This document shows, piece after piece, positions 33,771 to 43,936 of a stretch of DNA of 64,000 nt. This stretch comes from Helianthus annuus (Eukaryota > Streptophyta > Magnoliopsida > Asterales > Asteraceae). Under the pieces are notes generated by a model, which searched no databases, was not told the origin of the DNA, and worked only from the letters and a program-made list of their open reading frames with translations. Numbering within the stretch: position 1 is the first letter of the stretch; each line of letters starts with the position of its first letter. A program made the translations under genes and the position numbers. The stretch covers positions 75,208,464-75,272,463 of the forward strand of contig NC_035440.2 of assembly GCF_002127325.2 (NCBI RefSeq), read 5' to 3'.

Positions 33771-34288
33771 TGTTGGTGCACTGAATGTCTGCTGACTACG
33801 TCTTAATCGAGTCTTAGGTATAGATAGGTTGAATAGGGTTTGGAAACAAGTTTAGTGGTTTTATGATGTAATTCCGCTTGAAATGACCAGAAGTCATTTC
33901 AAGCGAAATCAGGTCTAAATTAGTTATTCCGCTCCAAACTGCATTTAGGTGATTCCGCTCGAGATCAACATAGTGATTCCGCTTGAACATTTCAAGCGAA
34001 ATCAGGTACCGCTTGAATGTGTGATGTAGTTTCAAGCGGAATCTCTCCGGCTATAAATAGGTGAAGTCCGATCTCATTTAAAACGATTGGAGCGGAATTA
34101 GGTCATTGTATTAGAGACGAGGTGCTGCCAAAATTCGTTCAGAAATACGTGTAAAGTCTCACAATCAGCAATAGAAAGAAAGTTAAAAGGATACAAGCGG
34201 TTTTGACGTTGTTTACTTTGATTCCGCCTTAGTAATCAATGATAAACTGCCTTTACTGACTGTTTAGGGTCACGAACACTGTCCAACA
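33771..34288 (+). repeat. CopE 3' LTR
   Basis: 518 bp, same palindromes and TATA box as the left LTR. Ends TCCAACA, followed by TSD TTTTA. Confidence 0.94.
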
Positions 34289-34381
34289 TTTTATCATTGG
34301 TTCAATGTGATTGGTGGCTTGGATCCTGGTACGTCACATGTCTCGCGGTGTTTCCGCATGTGGTATTTTTGGGGTGTGACA

Positions 34382-34920
34382 TGTTGTCCTATACCTGAGG
34401 TAGTCTGAGCCTACATACGATTGAACTAACTCGAGATGGGCTCTCAAAAGTATCTAATCTCATGCGCTCATTTTCTTCCCCTTTCGCATCTAATTCGAAT
34501 ATCTACTCTCCACAAATTTTACAATCAACAGATCACATATACCGCTAGGAATCTGTAATCATCTTTTTGGTTATCAACATAACTCTTCTAACCAATCTAC
34601 AAGTTCAATAGGTACTTCGATAAAATTCTGTTTATCGCCTATGTAAACCTTATTAGAGAAGGTGGTAAGTGTCTCATCTATCAGACACTTTTTCAGGTTG
34701 GACACATGAAACCCATCATGTATTTCACTCAATGCCTATGGTAGCTTGAGCCTATAAGCGACTGATCAAACCCAAGATGGGCTCTCAAAAGGACCTAATC
34801 AATGTGGCTCAGCTTTTCTCTCTTTGCTAAACCTAACAACACCTTTCTAAGGTAATACCTTCGACAAAACACAATCTTCGACCTGAAACTACAACGGTTT
34901 CCTTCGATTGTCCACGCAAT
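34382..34920 (-). pseudogene. GypG integrase C-terminal remnant, duplicated copy
   Basis: Minus-strand reading gives DNRRKPL, stop, FQVED, then LP, stop, KGVVRF, matching [19 protein letters not shown] and PWKGVVRF of GypA. Several stops; not functional. Same sequence as 37034-37382 plus 55549-55738. Confidence 0.75.
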
Positions 34921-37033
34921 CCACAGTCATCCTGAGTTAACGTCTTGCGGTTTTGGATTACTTTTCAAATTTCAGGACGAAATTTCTTTCAAGTTGGGGA
35001 TGATGTGACAACCCGAGTTTTCAAGGTCCTTACTCGACACGTTACTTGCTTCGCACCGGTGTTTTTATAATTTGTTTGCATTGTAATTATGTACGTTTGA
35101 TAGGGGATTGATTCATTGTGTTATTGTTTGGTTGATGTTAGTATTTGAAGTGTTAGTTATAAACTTGGTCCCACAAACTTCCCTCGTCAAACAATTAAAC
35201 CTTAGACTTTCGCCATTATCTGTACCTGACGAAACCTTGGAGTTTCGTCACTATCATCACGACGAAACACTGGACTTTCGTCCAGTGGAGTGTTTCGTCG
35301 GGAACGGGCTTCGGCCCAATGTTTACGCAACCCAAACTGTGGTGTTTTATAACCCCTTATGATCTTTAGACGTAACCTAGAAACCCTAGAACTCTCTCCC
35401 TTGTATTCGACGGCAGATACCATTCTCTGGAAATTCTTGTGTGTTCCATCTCACAACCGGTTAGTCACGATAACCCGATTCGATTTGTTTGCCATGCTGT
35501 GTGTGTAGATATCTATCATCATAAGTGAATTGATTTACTAAATGATTTGGTTATAATTGATGTTTGAATTGGAAATCATGTAATTAGGGTTGTACAATCT
35601 CATGTTAATTTTGTGATTAGTTGATGTTATGAATATCAAGATGATGCTAACGGTATGTCCATCTTGACGTTCACTGTATGTGAGATAAAAACTGATTTAT
35701 TGGTTGATGACCTATTTGATGATTAGCGTTGTGCGTTTCAGTGAATAGAATTATGTGTGGGAATGGGAAACTGTTATGATGTGGGTTCGTATTAGGGTTT
35801 TCAGAATTGTACGCTGTAACCGTTGTAGATCCGTTTCTCATATTTGCTAATGTGTTAACTGATGTTTGACGAAACATCAGTGAGGTTTCGTCAAGTCTTG
35901 CATCGGCGAAAGTCAGGAGTTTCGCCAAACCCCATCCTGACGAAACATATACATTTCGTCATATGATATACCGACAAAAGATAGTCTTTCGTCGCTGAGG
36001 AGTTTCGTCGGGGGGGATGGTGGCTGGAACAGTAAACAGTTTTTAAGTATGTGTTGTATCTTGTTTATGAAATGTAATAGTTACGGGATAACCTTACTGT
36101 TTAACAATAAGTGACATATACATGAGTTGAGGACTAGTGTGATAATTCGGTATATGTTGTATGCAAACTCTGTAACCATATGTGAATTACTGCGTGCAAA
36201 GATGTGATTTGAATGACTATCAAAATGACATCGTTTGGTAACCACGGTAGGGGGGTTGACCAACTGGAAGGGTAATTAAAACATACCAAGCAAATCCAAG
36301 GTGAGTTCACTACTCTTGAGCATGCGTCCCGGTGGTTTGGATTGTCAGTGGGTATCCCGGGGAGGGATAAGTCTTTTGGGTAAAATAGGGATGTTGGATA
36401 ATATTCTCACTCTATCATTCTTAAGTCCCATCTTTTGTTACCGGAGAGGTAGCGGGGTATTAGTTGGTAGCGGTACTTAGGTTTGGCACCCTCACCCCGT
36501 ACTGGAGAGGACGGATGTGAACTAATGACCCAGTCATGCCCAGTGCTCTGATAGAAGCACTGGGGAACGGGCAAAACATACATCAGGAGCCGTCTTGTTC
36601 AGTATCGAGATATTATCAACATTACTTTCGGATTATTAACAAACTGGAATAAACACTTGGTAATTAACGTTTTCGTAAAACTGTGAACTCACCAGCGTCG
36701 TCTGACACACTTGTTGCATGCTCGCAGGTCGTTAGGTACTTTGGATGGGAACTTGCTATCTGGATTGCTGGAGCAGTCATGGTCATGTCGCTGAGGATTA
36801 CTTGAATGTTATTTAAACATTGTGACATTTGGTTTTATGGGAACACATTAAACAATGTTTGTCTTTTGCTTCCGCTAAATCTGATAACTCTTGTTTGACA
36901 ATTATGAATGCTTAATTTAATAAACATAAACTTAGGGATGTTTTATCATTGGTTTAATGTGATTGGTGGCTTGGATCCTGGTACGTCACATGTCCCGCGG
37001 TGTTTCCGCATGTGGTATTTTGGGGGTGTGACA
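34921..37033 (+). repeat. GypF tail and LTR, copy 2 of the tandem duplication
   Basis: Tail 34921-35003 matches 21592-21674, including the PPT. LTR is 35004-37033 (2030 bp, TGTGACAACCCG to GGGTGTGACA). It shows the empty sites for the solo LTR (near 36713) and CopE (near 36944). Hairpins at 35261-35299 and 35866-35894 match those of copy 1. Confidence 0.9.
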
Positions 37034-37382
37034 TGTTGTCCTATACCTGAGGTAGTCTGAGCCTACATACGATTGATCTAACTCGAGATGGGTTCTCAAA
37101 AGTATCTAATCTCATGAGCTCGTTTTCTTCCCCTTTCGCATCTAATTCGAATATCTACTCTCCACAAATTGTACAATCAACAGATCGCATATACCGCTAG
37201 GAATCTGTAATCATCTTTCTGGTTATCAACATAACTCTTCTAACCAATCTACAAGTTCAACAGGTACTTTGATAAACTTCTGTTTATCGCCTATGTAAAC
37301 CTTATTAGAGAAGGTGGTAAGTGTCTCATCTATCAGACACTTTTTCAGGTTGGACACATGAAACCCATCATGTATTTCACTC
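37034..37382 (-). pseudogene. GypG remnant left of CopD
   Basis: The far 3' end of GypG (minus strand), with degenerate integrase C-terminus/chromodomain. Ends with TSD CACTC of CopD (37378-37382) and continues at 55549. Confidence 0.75.
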
Positions 37383-37866
37383 TGTTGGTGCACTACATCT
37401 GTTGATTTCGTCTTAGATCGAGTTTTTCATTGTATTGTATAAATTAGGGCGCGTTTTATGAGAAAACTGGAGAGTTTAGGTGTTTTAGAGTGCTGGTCCG
37501 CTTATACGGACATGCCGAATAAGAGGTCCACCTCACACCTACCTGGACCGCTTATACGGACATGCCGAATAAGAGGTCCACCTCACACCTACCTGGACCG
37601 CTTATACGGACATGCCGAATAAGAGGTCCACCTCACCTATAAATACCATATGAGAGGTCCACATTGGTAACTTCTAGATTTCCATACCGAGGTGCTGCCG
37701 GTGTGAGAATTGCATGTAAAAGCTGTCAAATTAATCAGAAAAGAGAATTAAGAAGATATCTAGCTGTTTTCTACATCAGGTACTTGTTTTCCGCACCTAT
37801 ATCTGATCAAACTCCTCTGATTGACTCGTTTGGGTCAGAATCCGATCCTACAAGTGGTATCAGAGC
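37383..37866 (+). repeat. CopD 5' LTR with 50-bp tandem palindromic repeats, TATA box and primer site
   Basis: Units starting at 37495, 37545 and 37595 (period 50 bp). Each has an inverted repeat with arms GGACCGCTTATACGG and CCGAATAAGAGGTCC (13 of 15 paired) around ACATG. TATAAATA at 37639-37646 follows the last unit directly. In the right LTR the units start at 55186, 55236 and 55286. Confidence 0.93.
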
Positions 37867-38094
37867 TTCAGGAGGAGGAGTTCTATTGAAATTTGCTGGA
37901 CTTCGTCACATATTCTTCTTCTACACCTTCTTTCTTCGTCAGAACAGGTTTTCACGGTCCGTTTCAGCTGATTTTTGGATATGTTGTGCGCCTATACCTG
38001 ATCTAAAACCCTACCAAGTTTCAGATCGAAACTCCAAACCGTTTAGGAGAAATCGAGATTTTTTCGTTCGAATTCGCGTCAAAGTTGCAGACTT

Positions 38095-38345
38095 GAACCG
38101 CTTATTTGAACAGACTTGAACCGTTTTTTGATCAAAGTTTCAGGACCGCTCCATAATTAGTTGTTTAGATCGCTTTTTCGAACACATGGTGGATCGCTCA
38201 TTGTGTAACAGTTGGACCGCTCATAATACATTTTTGGGTCCACTCATTGGGGTTTTTTTAAAGTGGTTCGCTTTTGTGTCAAATAATTAGATACAAGGTT
38301 TCTGGTCCGCTCTTTTGGTCAATCACATGGTTCGCTTATGAGTCA
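38095..38345 (+). repeat. CopD leader array of GACCGCT / GTTCGCTT motifs
   Basis: About ten copies of GACCGCTC, GATCGCTC or GTTCGCTT spaced 20-35 bp. The core matches the palindrome arms in the LTR. Confidence 0.75.
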
Positions 38346-39241
38346 TCCCTTTCACGTGATTTTCTAAACATAAAAAGATTGTCGGCTACATAAAAGGTCA
38401 TGTGGTTTCTGCATTACAATATTGAAGGTCCAATCAGATTCATTTTAAAAAACAATTGTCGGCTAAAAGGTTATTAATGTCGGCTGGATAAATTGATTGA
38501 AGTTACTGATTGCTCATTGAACATTGAGAATTGCAGCCATCATGTGTTAACAGTGAGTTGTCAATATAGAGAGAAAGGGCCAAATTGCATGTGATGGTGG
38601 TTGAAGTTGTCGGATAAGTGATAATGTGAAAACATTCAATCAGATGTGTTAAAAAACTGGTGGCCCAATCAGCTAAGGTTTAAATGTTTAGACATAATTG
38701 TTGTCAGGCTTAAATGTGGTATCATAAAGTGTTTTTAAAAAACTAGCCGCCGCCCAATAAACTAGCGGCCCAATCCTAATATTTTCTTGCACCGCCCCAT
38801 TACTTAGAGAAGGACCAATCAAAGTTTGCACTATATATAAAGGCCATCTATAGTTGATTTAATAAAAGTCGCGTGAAATCGTTTGAAGGGTTAAATTCGA
38901 TTGAAAGTTGGTTCTAGTTCGTATGGTTTGGAGTTCAAAATTGTCAAAAGTTCATCAAGTTGTTTGAAAGTTCATAAGTCAGTTCGTAGTGAATCCGGTC
39001 GTTTGAATTTAATCCGGGTCACAGTAGTTCGCGTGTTTTGACAAAATCTCAGTTCGCGTCAATTTCAGTCTGTACAGTTTGTCAATACTCAGTCCGCACA
39101 GAATATTCACCGGTTCGAGTATCAGTTCGTTTCTGTTAATCGATAATTGTTAAACTGATCGTGTTTTGTTTGTTTGTGTTACATCAGGTATTTCAAGATT
39201 GACAGGTAAATCAAGATCGTCAGTTGATACAAGTCTGAAGC
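38346..39241 (+). promoter_or_regulatory. Extra-long CopD leader with a second TATA-like box
   Basis: The leader (PBS to ATG) is about 1.4 kb, against about 0.6 kb in CopC and CopE. TGTCGGCT recurs at about 38383, 38457 and 38479. CACTATATATAAAGG (TATATATAA at 38832-38840) looks like a core promoter, followed by many AGTTCG repeats (38915-39140) before gag. It could be an acquired promoter fragment. No ORF. Confidence 0.45.
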
Positions 39242-41329
39242 ATGGATTCAGAGTTTTACAACGCGTTCGCTACAACTCCTGCTAGTTCATCCGATATTGC
39301 TAAGAACTTCAACATGGAGAATGAAACCGGAACAATGCAAAAGCCCCCGAAACTCATGGGAATTGAAGATTATCACGGATGGAAGAAACGGTTCGAGAAT
39401 TGGGTGCAAGCTAATCATCTAAAAGCTTGGGAGAGCATAGAAACTGAATATGTTAGACCACAAAATGCAATGAGAGTTGATAAAATAATTTCTGAATTCA
39501 GTGAGGAAGAGAAAGAGTGTTATAAAGGTGAAAAAATGATGATTAATTTGTTATAACAAGCAGTAAAGGAGGATATTTTTGTGTTTCTTCAACATGATGA
39601 CAATGCTTACTCTATCTGGGAAGCTCTTAAGAAGAAGTTTGAGGGAAGTACTGAGATGCTTCAAAGTAAAGCAGCTTTACTAAAGAAAGAGTTTGAATTG
39701 TTTGCGTGTATGCCTGGTGAAACGACCAAGACTCTTATTGAAAGATACTGTCATTTGGTTCGCACTATGTCACAGTTGAAAATTACAAAGACTCCAGCTG
39801 AATGGGTTGAAAAGCTTGCTGATGCGTTACCGCAAAAAGAATGGGGCACGTATCTGATGATATTGAAGAATTCCGGACAGTTTAGCAGGTTGTCGATTGC
39901 ACAGTTCATCGAGAAGCTAGAGGCACAGGATCTGGAGCAACAGAAAATTGCCAGAATGAACAGTTCTACTCATCAGCAAGATATCAAATTGTATTATAAA
40001 GGAAATGTTCAAACTGCTGAAGCTAGTCCAAAGATACAAACTGCATTTAGTGCTGGAAATCAGTCTCCGCCTAGCAGTCAAGGATCAGTCAATACTAGTG
40101 GGTTCTCAACAGTAAATCCTCCAAGTGTTCAAAGTGCATCTGCTGGAAATGGACATTCGATTCAGTGCAATGTAGCTCTACATCTTCAAAATGGTCAAAA
40201 TTATTCTGAAGAAGTCATAAAGCATCATATGGGATTATTGGTCACTGCATTGGAAGCTTATGAAGGGTTGATTGCCGGAAGAATTGGCAATCCAATGCTG
40301 ACAAAAGAAGATTATGACCAAATCGATGCAGAAGAGCTAGAATTGATGGACATCAAGTGGGCTTTAGCGAGTGTTTTGAGGAGAGCTGAAAAGTTTAGAT
40401 TGGTTACAGGGAGAACTGATTTCTTGGATGCAAACCTTTCTAACTTAGGATTTGATAAATCTAAAGTTGTTTGTTTTCGTTGCATGGAGAAAGGTCACTT
40501 TAAAAGAGAATGCAAGAATTAGCAGTCGAGAGGAAAAAAGGAATCGTCTGGGAAAGATGATTATTACAGGAAAACCATTTATCAGCAAATCACTCATCAA
40601 CCGCATCAACAAAAAGAATCTCAAACGGCACATGGAAGAATGATCGAGGATGCAAACAGGAAAGCTTATTTTGGCATCGCTGATCAAGATAATGAGAAAG
40701 TGGCTGAAGGATTTAGCTGGGACAAATATATTCAAGCTGATTCAAATGTTAAAGCGTTCATTGCACATATCATTCAAAAGCCAGAAATGCTGAAGGAATG
40801 GATGGAAGTGTTATCTGATGAAGAGAAGAGTGAAGATGAAGGATCTGTTTCTTCTGAAAACAGTTCATCAGAAACAAGTGATAGTGATGAAGAGATTGAA
40901 CAGATTAATATTGGAAAAACTCACTTATCTTCTGATAGCTTTGAATTTTATTTTGCAGAAAAACTGAACAAATTGAAAGAGAGGAAAGCTGCAAAGAAAA
41001 TGAAGGAAGTCAAAGTGATTGAGAAGATTGTGGAGGTTGAAAAGAGAGTTGAAGTCGAGAAGATCGTTGAAGTCACAAAACCCTATCTTACATGTTTAGA
41101 GTCTTGTAAACAATGTATAGAGAAAGACGAGAGGTTTAGTGAGTTAGAAAAGTTGAAAGAACAATTGTTATTTGATGTAAAAAACTTGAAAAAGTCGTAT
41201 GATGTATTGAATAGGCATGTGAATGGTCTGGAGAAGACTAACTCAGAAAGAGAGAAAGCTTTGAAGATGCTAAATGCAACAATGATGACAAAGCAGAAAG
41301 AGATCAACATGTATATAGATGAATGTGCA
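39242..41329 (+). pseudogene. CopD gag, N-terminal part (before GypB)
   Basis: Starts MDSEFYNAFATTP with PPKLMGIEDYHGWKKRFENW, then UBN2-type gag (KKEFELFACMPGE), CCHC 1 (CFRCMEKGHFKREC), an acidic Ser-rich segment and coiled coil ending at NMYIDECA. In-frame stops TAA 39554-39556 (CAA to TAA) and TAG 40520-40522. GypB interrupts after codon GCA at 41327-41329. The frame resumes exactly at 51502. Confidence 0.92.
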
Positions 41330-41748
41330 TGTCACACCCCCAAAATCCACCTGCGGAGTATCACCGCTTGGGAGCGTGACTGACCAGGATCAAGCCACCA
41401 ATCATATCGAACATGTAATTAATATCAAGTATGATAAATGTAAACCCATCATTCAATACGATAGGTGTTCAAAACATAATCATAGTTTCAAAGTATAGCG
41501 GAAGCATAAGTATTAAAACCCATTGTGTAACATAAGTTCAAATGTTTAAATGTTTTAGACATGGCATCCACGATCCATGCCCCACAACGACCTGCTCCTC
41601 CCTGTGCAAGCTCCATGTATCTAACGACCTGCAAGGCATGTAACAGAGGATCAACAACTAGTTGAGCGAGTTCACAGTTAACAGTTCAGTAATAGTATAG
41701 TGTGAGTAGTAGTATGTTTGTTCGTTATGTCATGTATCGTATTAGTTT

Positions 41749-41945
41749 CCATCGCGGCCTCCCAGGCAGGTATGCGAAGATATTAGGGGATGTTCATCCC
41801 GAGTATTCTAGACTAGGTTTATCTGTATCGCGGCCTACCAGGCAGGTGTGCGAAGATTAGTAAATTTCAGTTCGCGGCCTTCCAAAGGCAGGTGTGCGAA
41901 GTCAGTCATAATATCGTGGCCAACCCTTGGCAGGTGTGCGAAGAT
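41749..41945. repeat. Four hairpin units in GypB LTR
   Basis: Each unit has CGCGGCC....GGCAGGTGTGCGAAG. The small stem is CCT/AGG in three units and CCAA/TTGG in the fourth, closed by CGC/GCG. It occupies the same LTR position as the different hairpin array of GypA. Copy in the other LTR: 49387-49583. Confidence 0.75.
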
Positions 41946-42529
41946 CAGTTCAATAAGTGTTACTAGTCTAGTCGTAGTTCTATCAGCGGAGTATGTACAA
42001 TAGTTCATCAAATCCCATTCCCACCCGGGAACCCCATGCCTTGGCTGTGTGAACTCACCTTGGTTTTGCTCGGTATGCTAGGTTATGCACTCACAAGTAA
42101 TCAGTCAAGTCCTATTGTATGCATGTATAGTAAATCAGTTCAAGTTTGTAAAGTTTCTCGTGCAATTAATACCATAGAGCATGTTTGACAATCGATATCA
42201 TGCATCAGTGTCAGTTAATCACATTCGTACAGAATCCACGTTTCACATAAAGGCTTTCTCATTTTAATCTAACAATAACATCCGCGCGTAGTTGGATTAA
42301 CACTTTGCATAGATCACATGCGCATCAGAGTTAGTCAGGACCGAATTATAGTTAATTCATGTGACGTGGTTATCATACGGAGTTAATCATATTAACATAC
42401 ATAGCATATTTTACAGCGTTTGTGGCTTAGCAGAGTAACTTTCATATCTAAACAGATTCACCATGACACAACATATATTCACAGCTTTGTTTTATCATCA
42501 CATAAAGTCTGACAGGTCTTGCCCTATCT

Positions 42530-43141
42530 AAGACTCGGACAAACAAGTGTGGGGGGGGGGGGGGCTTCCCCTGTTTAAAAGTCGGACAGACAAGTCATGG
42601 TTTAAAAACTCGGACAACATACATAACCTTAACAAATTCGGACCATGTGAGCTTTCAAAAGACGGACAGACTTATGCCATATAAACTCGGACATCCTTAA
42701 TACTCTTTAAAGTTCGGACATCCCCAAGACACTTGCAACAGTCGGACATCCCTATGCTTTCAAAGGTCGGACCACACATGAAGATTAAACTCGGACTAGA
42801 TCATGGGGTGTCAAAACTCGGACCTTGGCACCAAATCATAAAAGGTCGGACCTCTCATATTTTATTAAAGTTCGGACATATCTCATTAAAGGAACTCGGA
42901 CCTTATATGCATTCAAAGAAAAGCTCTGACTATGCATGCTCACTAAAGAACTCGGACATCAACAAACAAACAAAGTCGGACTAAGTTATATTTCTTAAAA
43001 CTCGGACATATGTGATGTGTCTCAAAAAAAAGTCGGACAATATCTCTTGATACAAAACTCGGATGGGATCCATTTAAAGTCTGACCACATAATAACAAGT
43101 AAAGGTCGGACCTTGTTTATTTCCTTTCTAAAATTCGGACA
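42530..43141. repeat. Array of about 23 (C/G/T)TCGGAC motifs in GypB LTR
   Basis: AAACTCGGACA, AAAGTCGGACA and AAGTTCGGACA alternate about every 27 bp with unrelated spacers. The same array lies at 50168-50778. GypA has only two such motifs (about 7012 and 7033). Confidence 0.85.
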
Positions 43142-43936
43142 AACAAGCAATGAATCATCGAGCAAAACATAGTCACATGAACATCAGTTACGTTTTGTAA
43201 AATCAACAGTCACGTTCATCGTTCTAAAACCCTAATTTCATACCTTTTCATAGTGTAATAATCAAGTTAACAATCAACCGTATTAACACATCATGCATCT
43301 TAATCATCGGTAATCGATTATACCACCAATCAACATCATTACTCAATAAATCAGAATTCATTCAGTAATCACAGAATATCATATAAGAACTAGGGTTTAT
43401 AATGATTACACAAATCATGAATTGATAACAATCAAATAATCAACAAACAATAATCATTTACCTTGTGTTGATTCTAGAGAAATGTGGAATCGAAAGTGAT
43501 GAATAGCTTGCCAATGGTGATGGTGATGATTGCTAGGGGATTAGAGAATGTAGTATGTGCTTTGGTTTTTGAGAGAATGATTAGTGAAAAAGGGATTAGG
43601 GTTAAGTATCTCTAGGATTTCACTAATTACCCTCTACCTCCCTAAGTATCATAATTTACAATAGCACACCATCTCAAAATAGTTCACAGTTTCACCACCA
43701 CATTCATACATTTGACAAATCTTTCATAATCAACACATATACTTAACTGAATCAAAAACGTTACAGTTTCACAGCAACTAATTGTGCAAGCAAACCATTA
43801 AACTATCAATAAACGTGCAATAAATGCGTAATGGAAATCTTGGAAATTCGAGTTGTCACATTATCCCCAACTTGGAAGAAATTTCGTCCCGAAATTTAGC
43901 ATGCGGTTACTGAGGAAGCTAGGTAAGTTGTATCGT

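Larger units (their letters stand above)
23740..34288 (+). mobile_element. CopE: complete SIRE-like Ty1/copia element (gag and pol), inactivated
   Basis: LTRs 23740-24257 and 33771-34288, 518 bp each and differing by about 2 percent by eye. TSD TTTTA at 23735-23739 and 34289-34293. PBS TGGTATCAGAGC at 24260-24271; PPT AAGGGGGCGTC before the right LTR. Order protease, integrase, RT, RNase H is the copia order. It is inserted in GypF LTR copy 1; the empty site is visible in copy 2 near 36944. Confidence 0.95.
17487..34381 (+). mobile_element. GypF: Ty3/gypsy chromovirus, 5' part lost, 3' LTR interrupted
   Basis: Coding part 17487-21606, PPT-like AAGTTGGGGATGA ending at 21674, then LTR from 21675. 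The 5' LTR and the gag N-terminal half are missing to the left of CopC. The 3' LTR is interrupted by a solo copia LTR and by CopE and resumes at 34294-34381. A second copy of its tail and LTR follows at 34921-37033. Confidence 0.88.
21592..34920 (+). repeat. Copy 1 of a tandem duplication (GypF tail + LTR + 539 bp of GypG), interrupted by CopE and a solo LTR
   Basis: CCACAGTCATCCTGAG at 21592 recurs at 34921. In both copies the GypF tail is followed by LTR TGTGACAACCCG... and then TGTTGTCCTATACC from GypG. The GypG piece is 539 bp in copy 1 (34382-34920). In copy 2 the same stretch is 349 bp (37034-37382) plus 190 bp (55549-55738) around CopD. The join at 34918-34920 lies at an AAT shared by both parents. 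Confidence 0.85.
41330..43860 (-). repeat. GypB 3' LTR
   Basis: 2531 bp. Contains four hairpin units at 41749-41945, a CTCGGAC motif array at 42530-43141, and a run of 14 or more G near 42550. No coding content. Confidence 0.95.

Noticed and set aside
37664..38119. 151-codon reading frame spanning the CopD LTR end, PBS and leader
   Set aside because: Crosses the LTR/PBS boundary and the motif array; part of it recurs in the right LTR where it is cut by flanking DNA.
42733..42984. Reading frame across the CTCGGAC array, also at 50369-50620
   Set aside because: Non-coding LTR motif array; short, and no start context or homologous protein.
42530..43141. Regularly spaced short repeats considered as a CRISPR-like array
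   Set aside because: Core is only 7 bp, spacing varies, there are no cas genes, and the context is a plant retrotransposon LTR.
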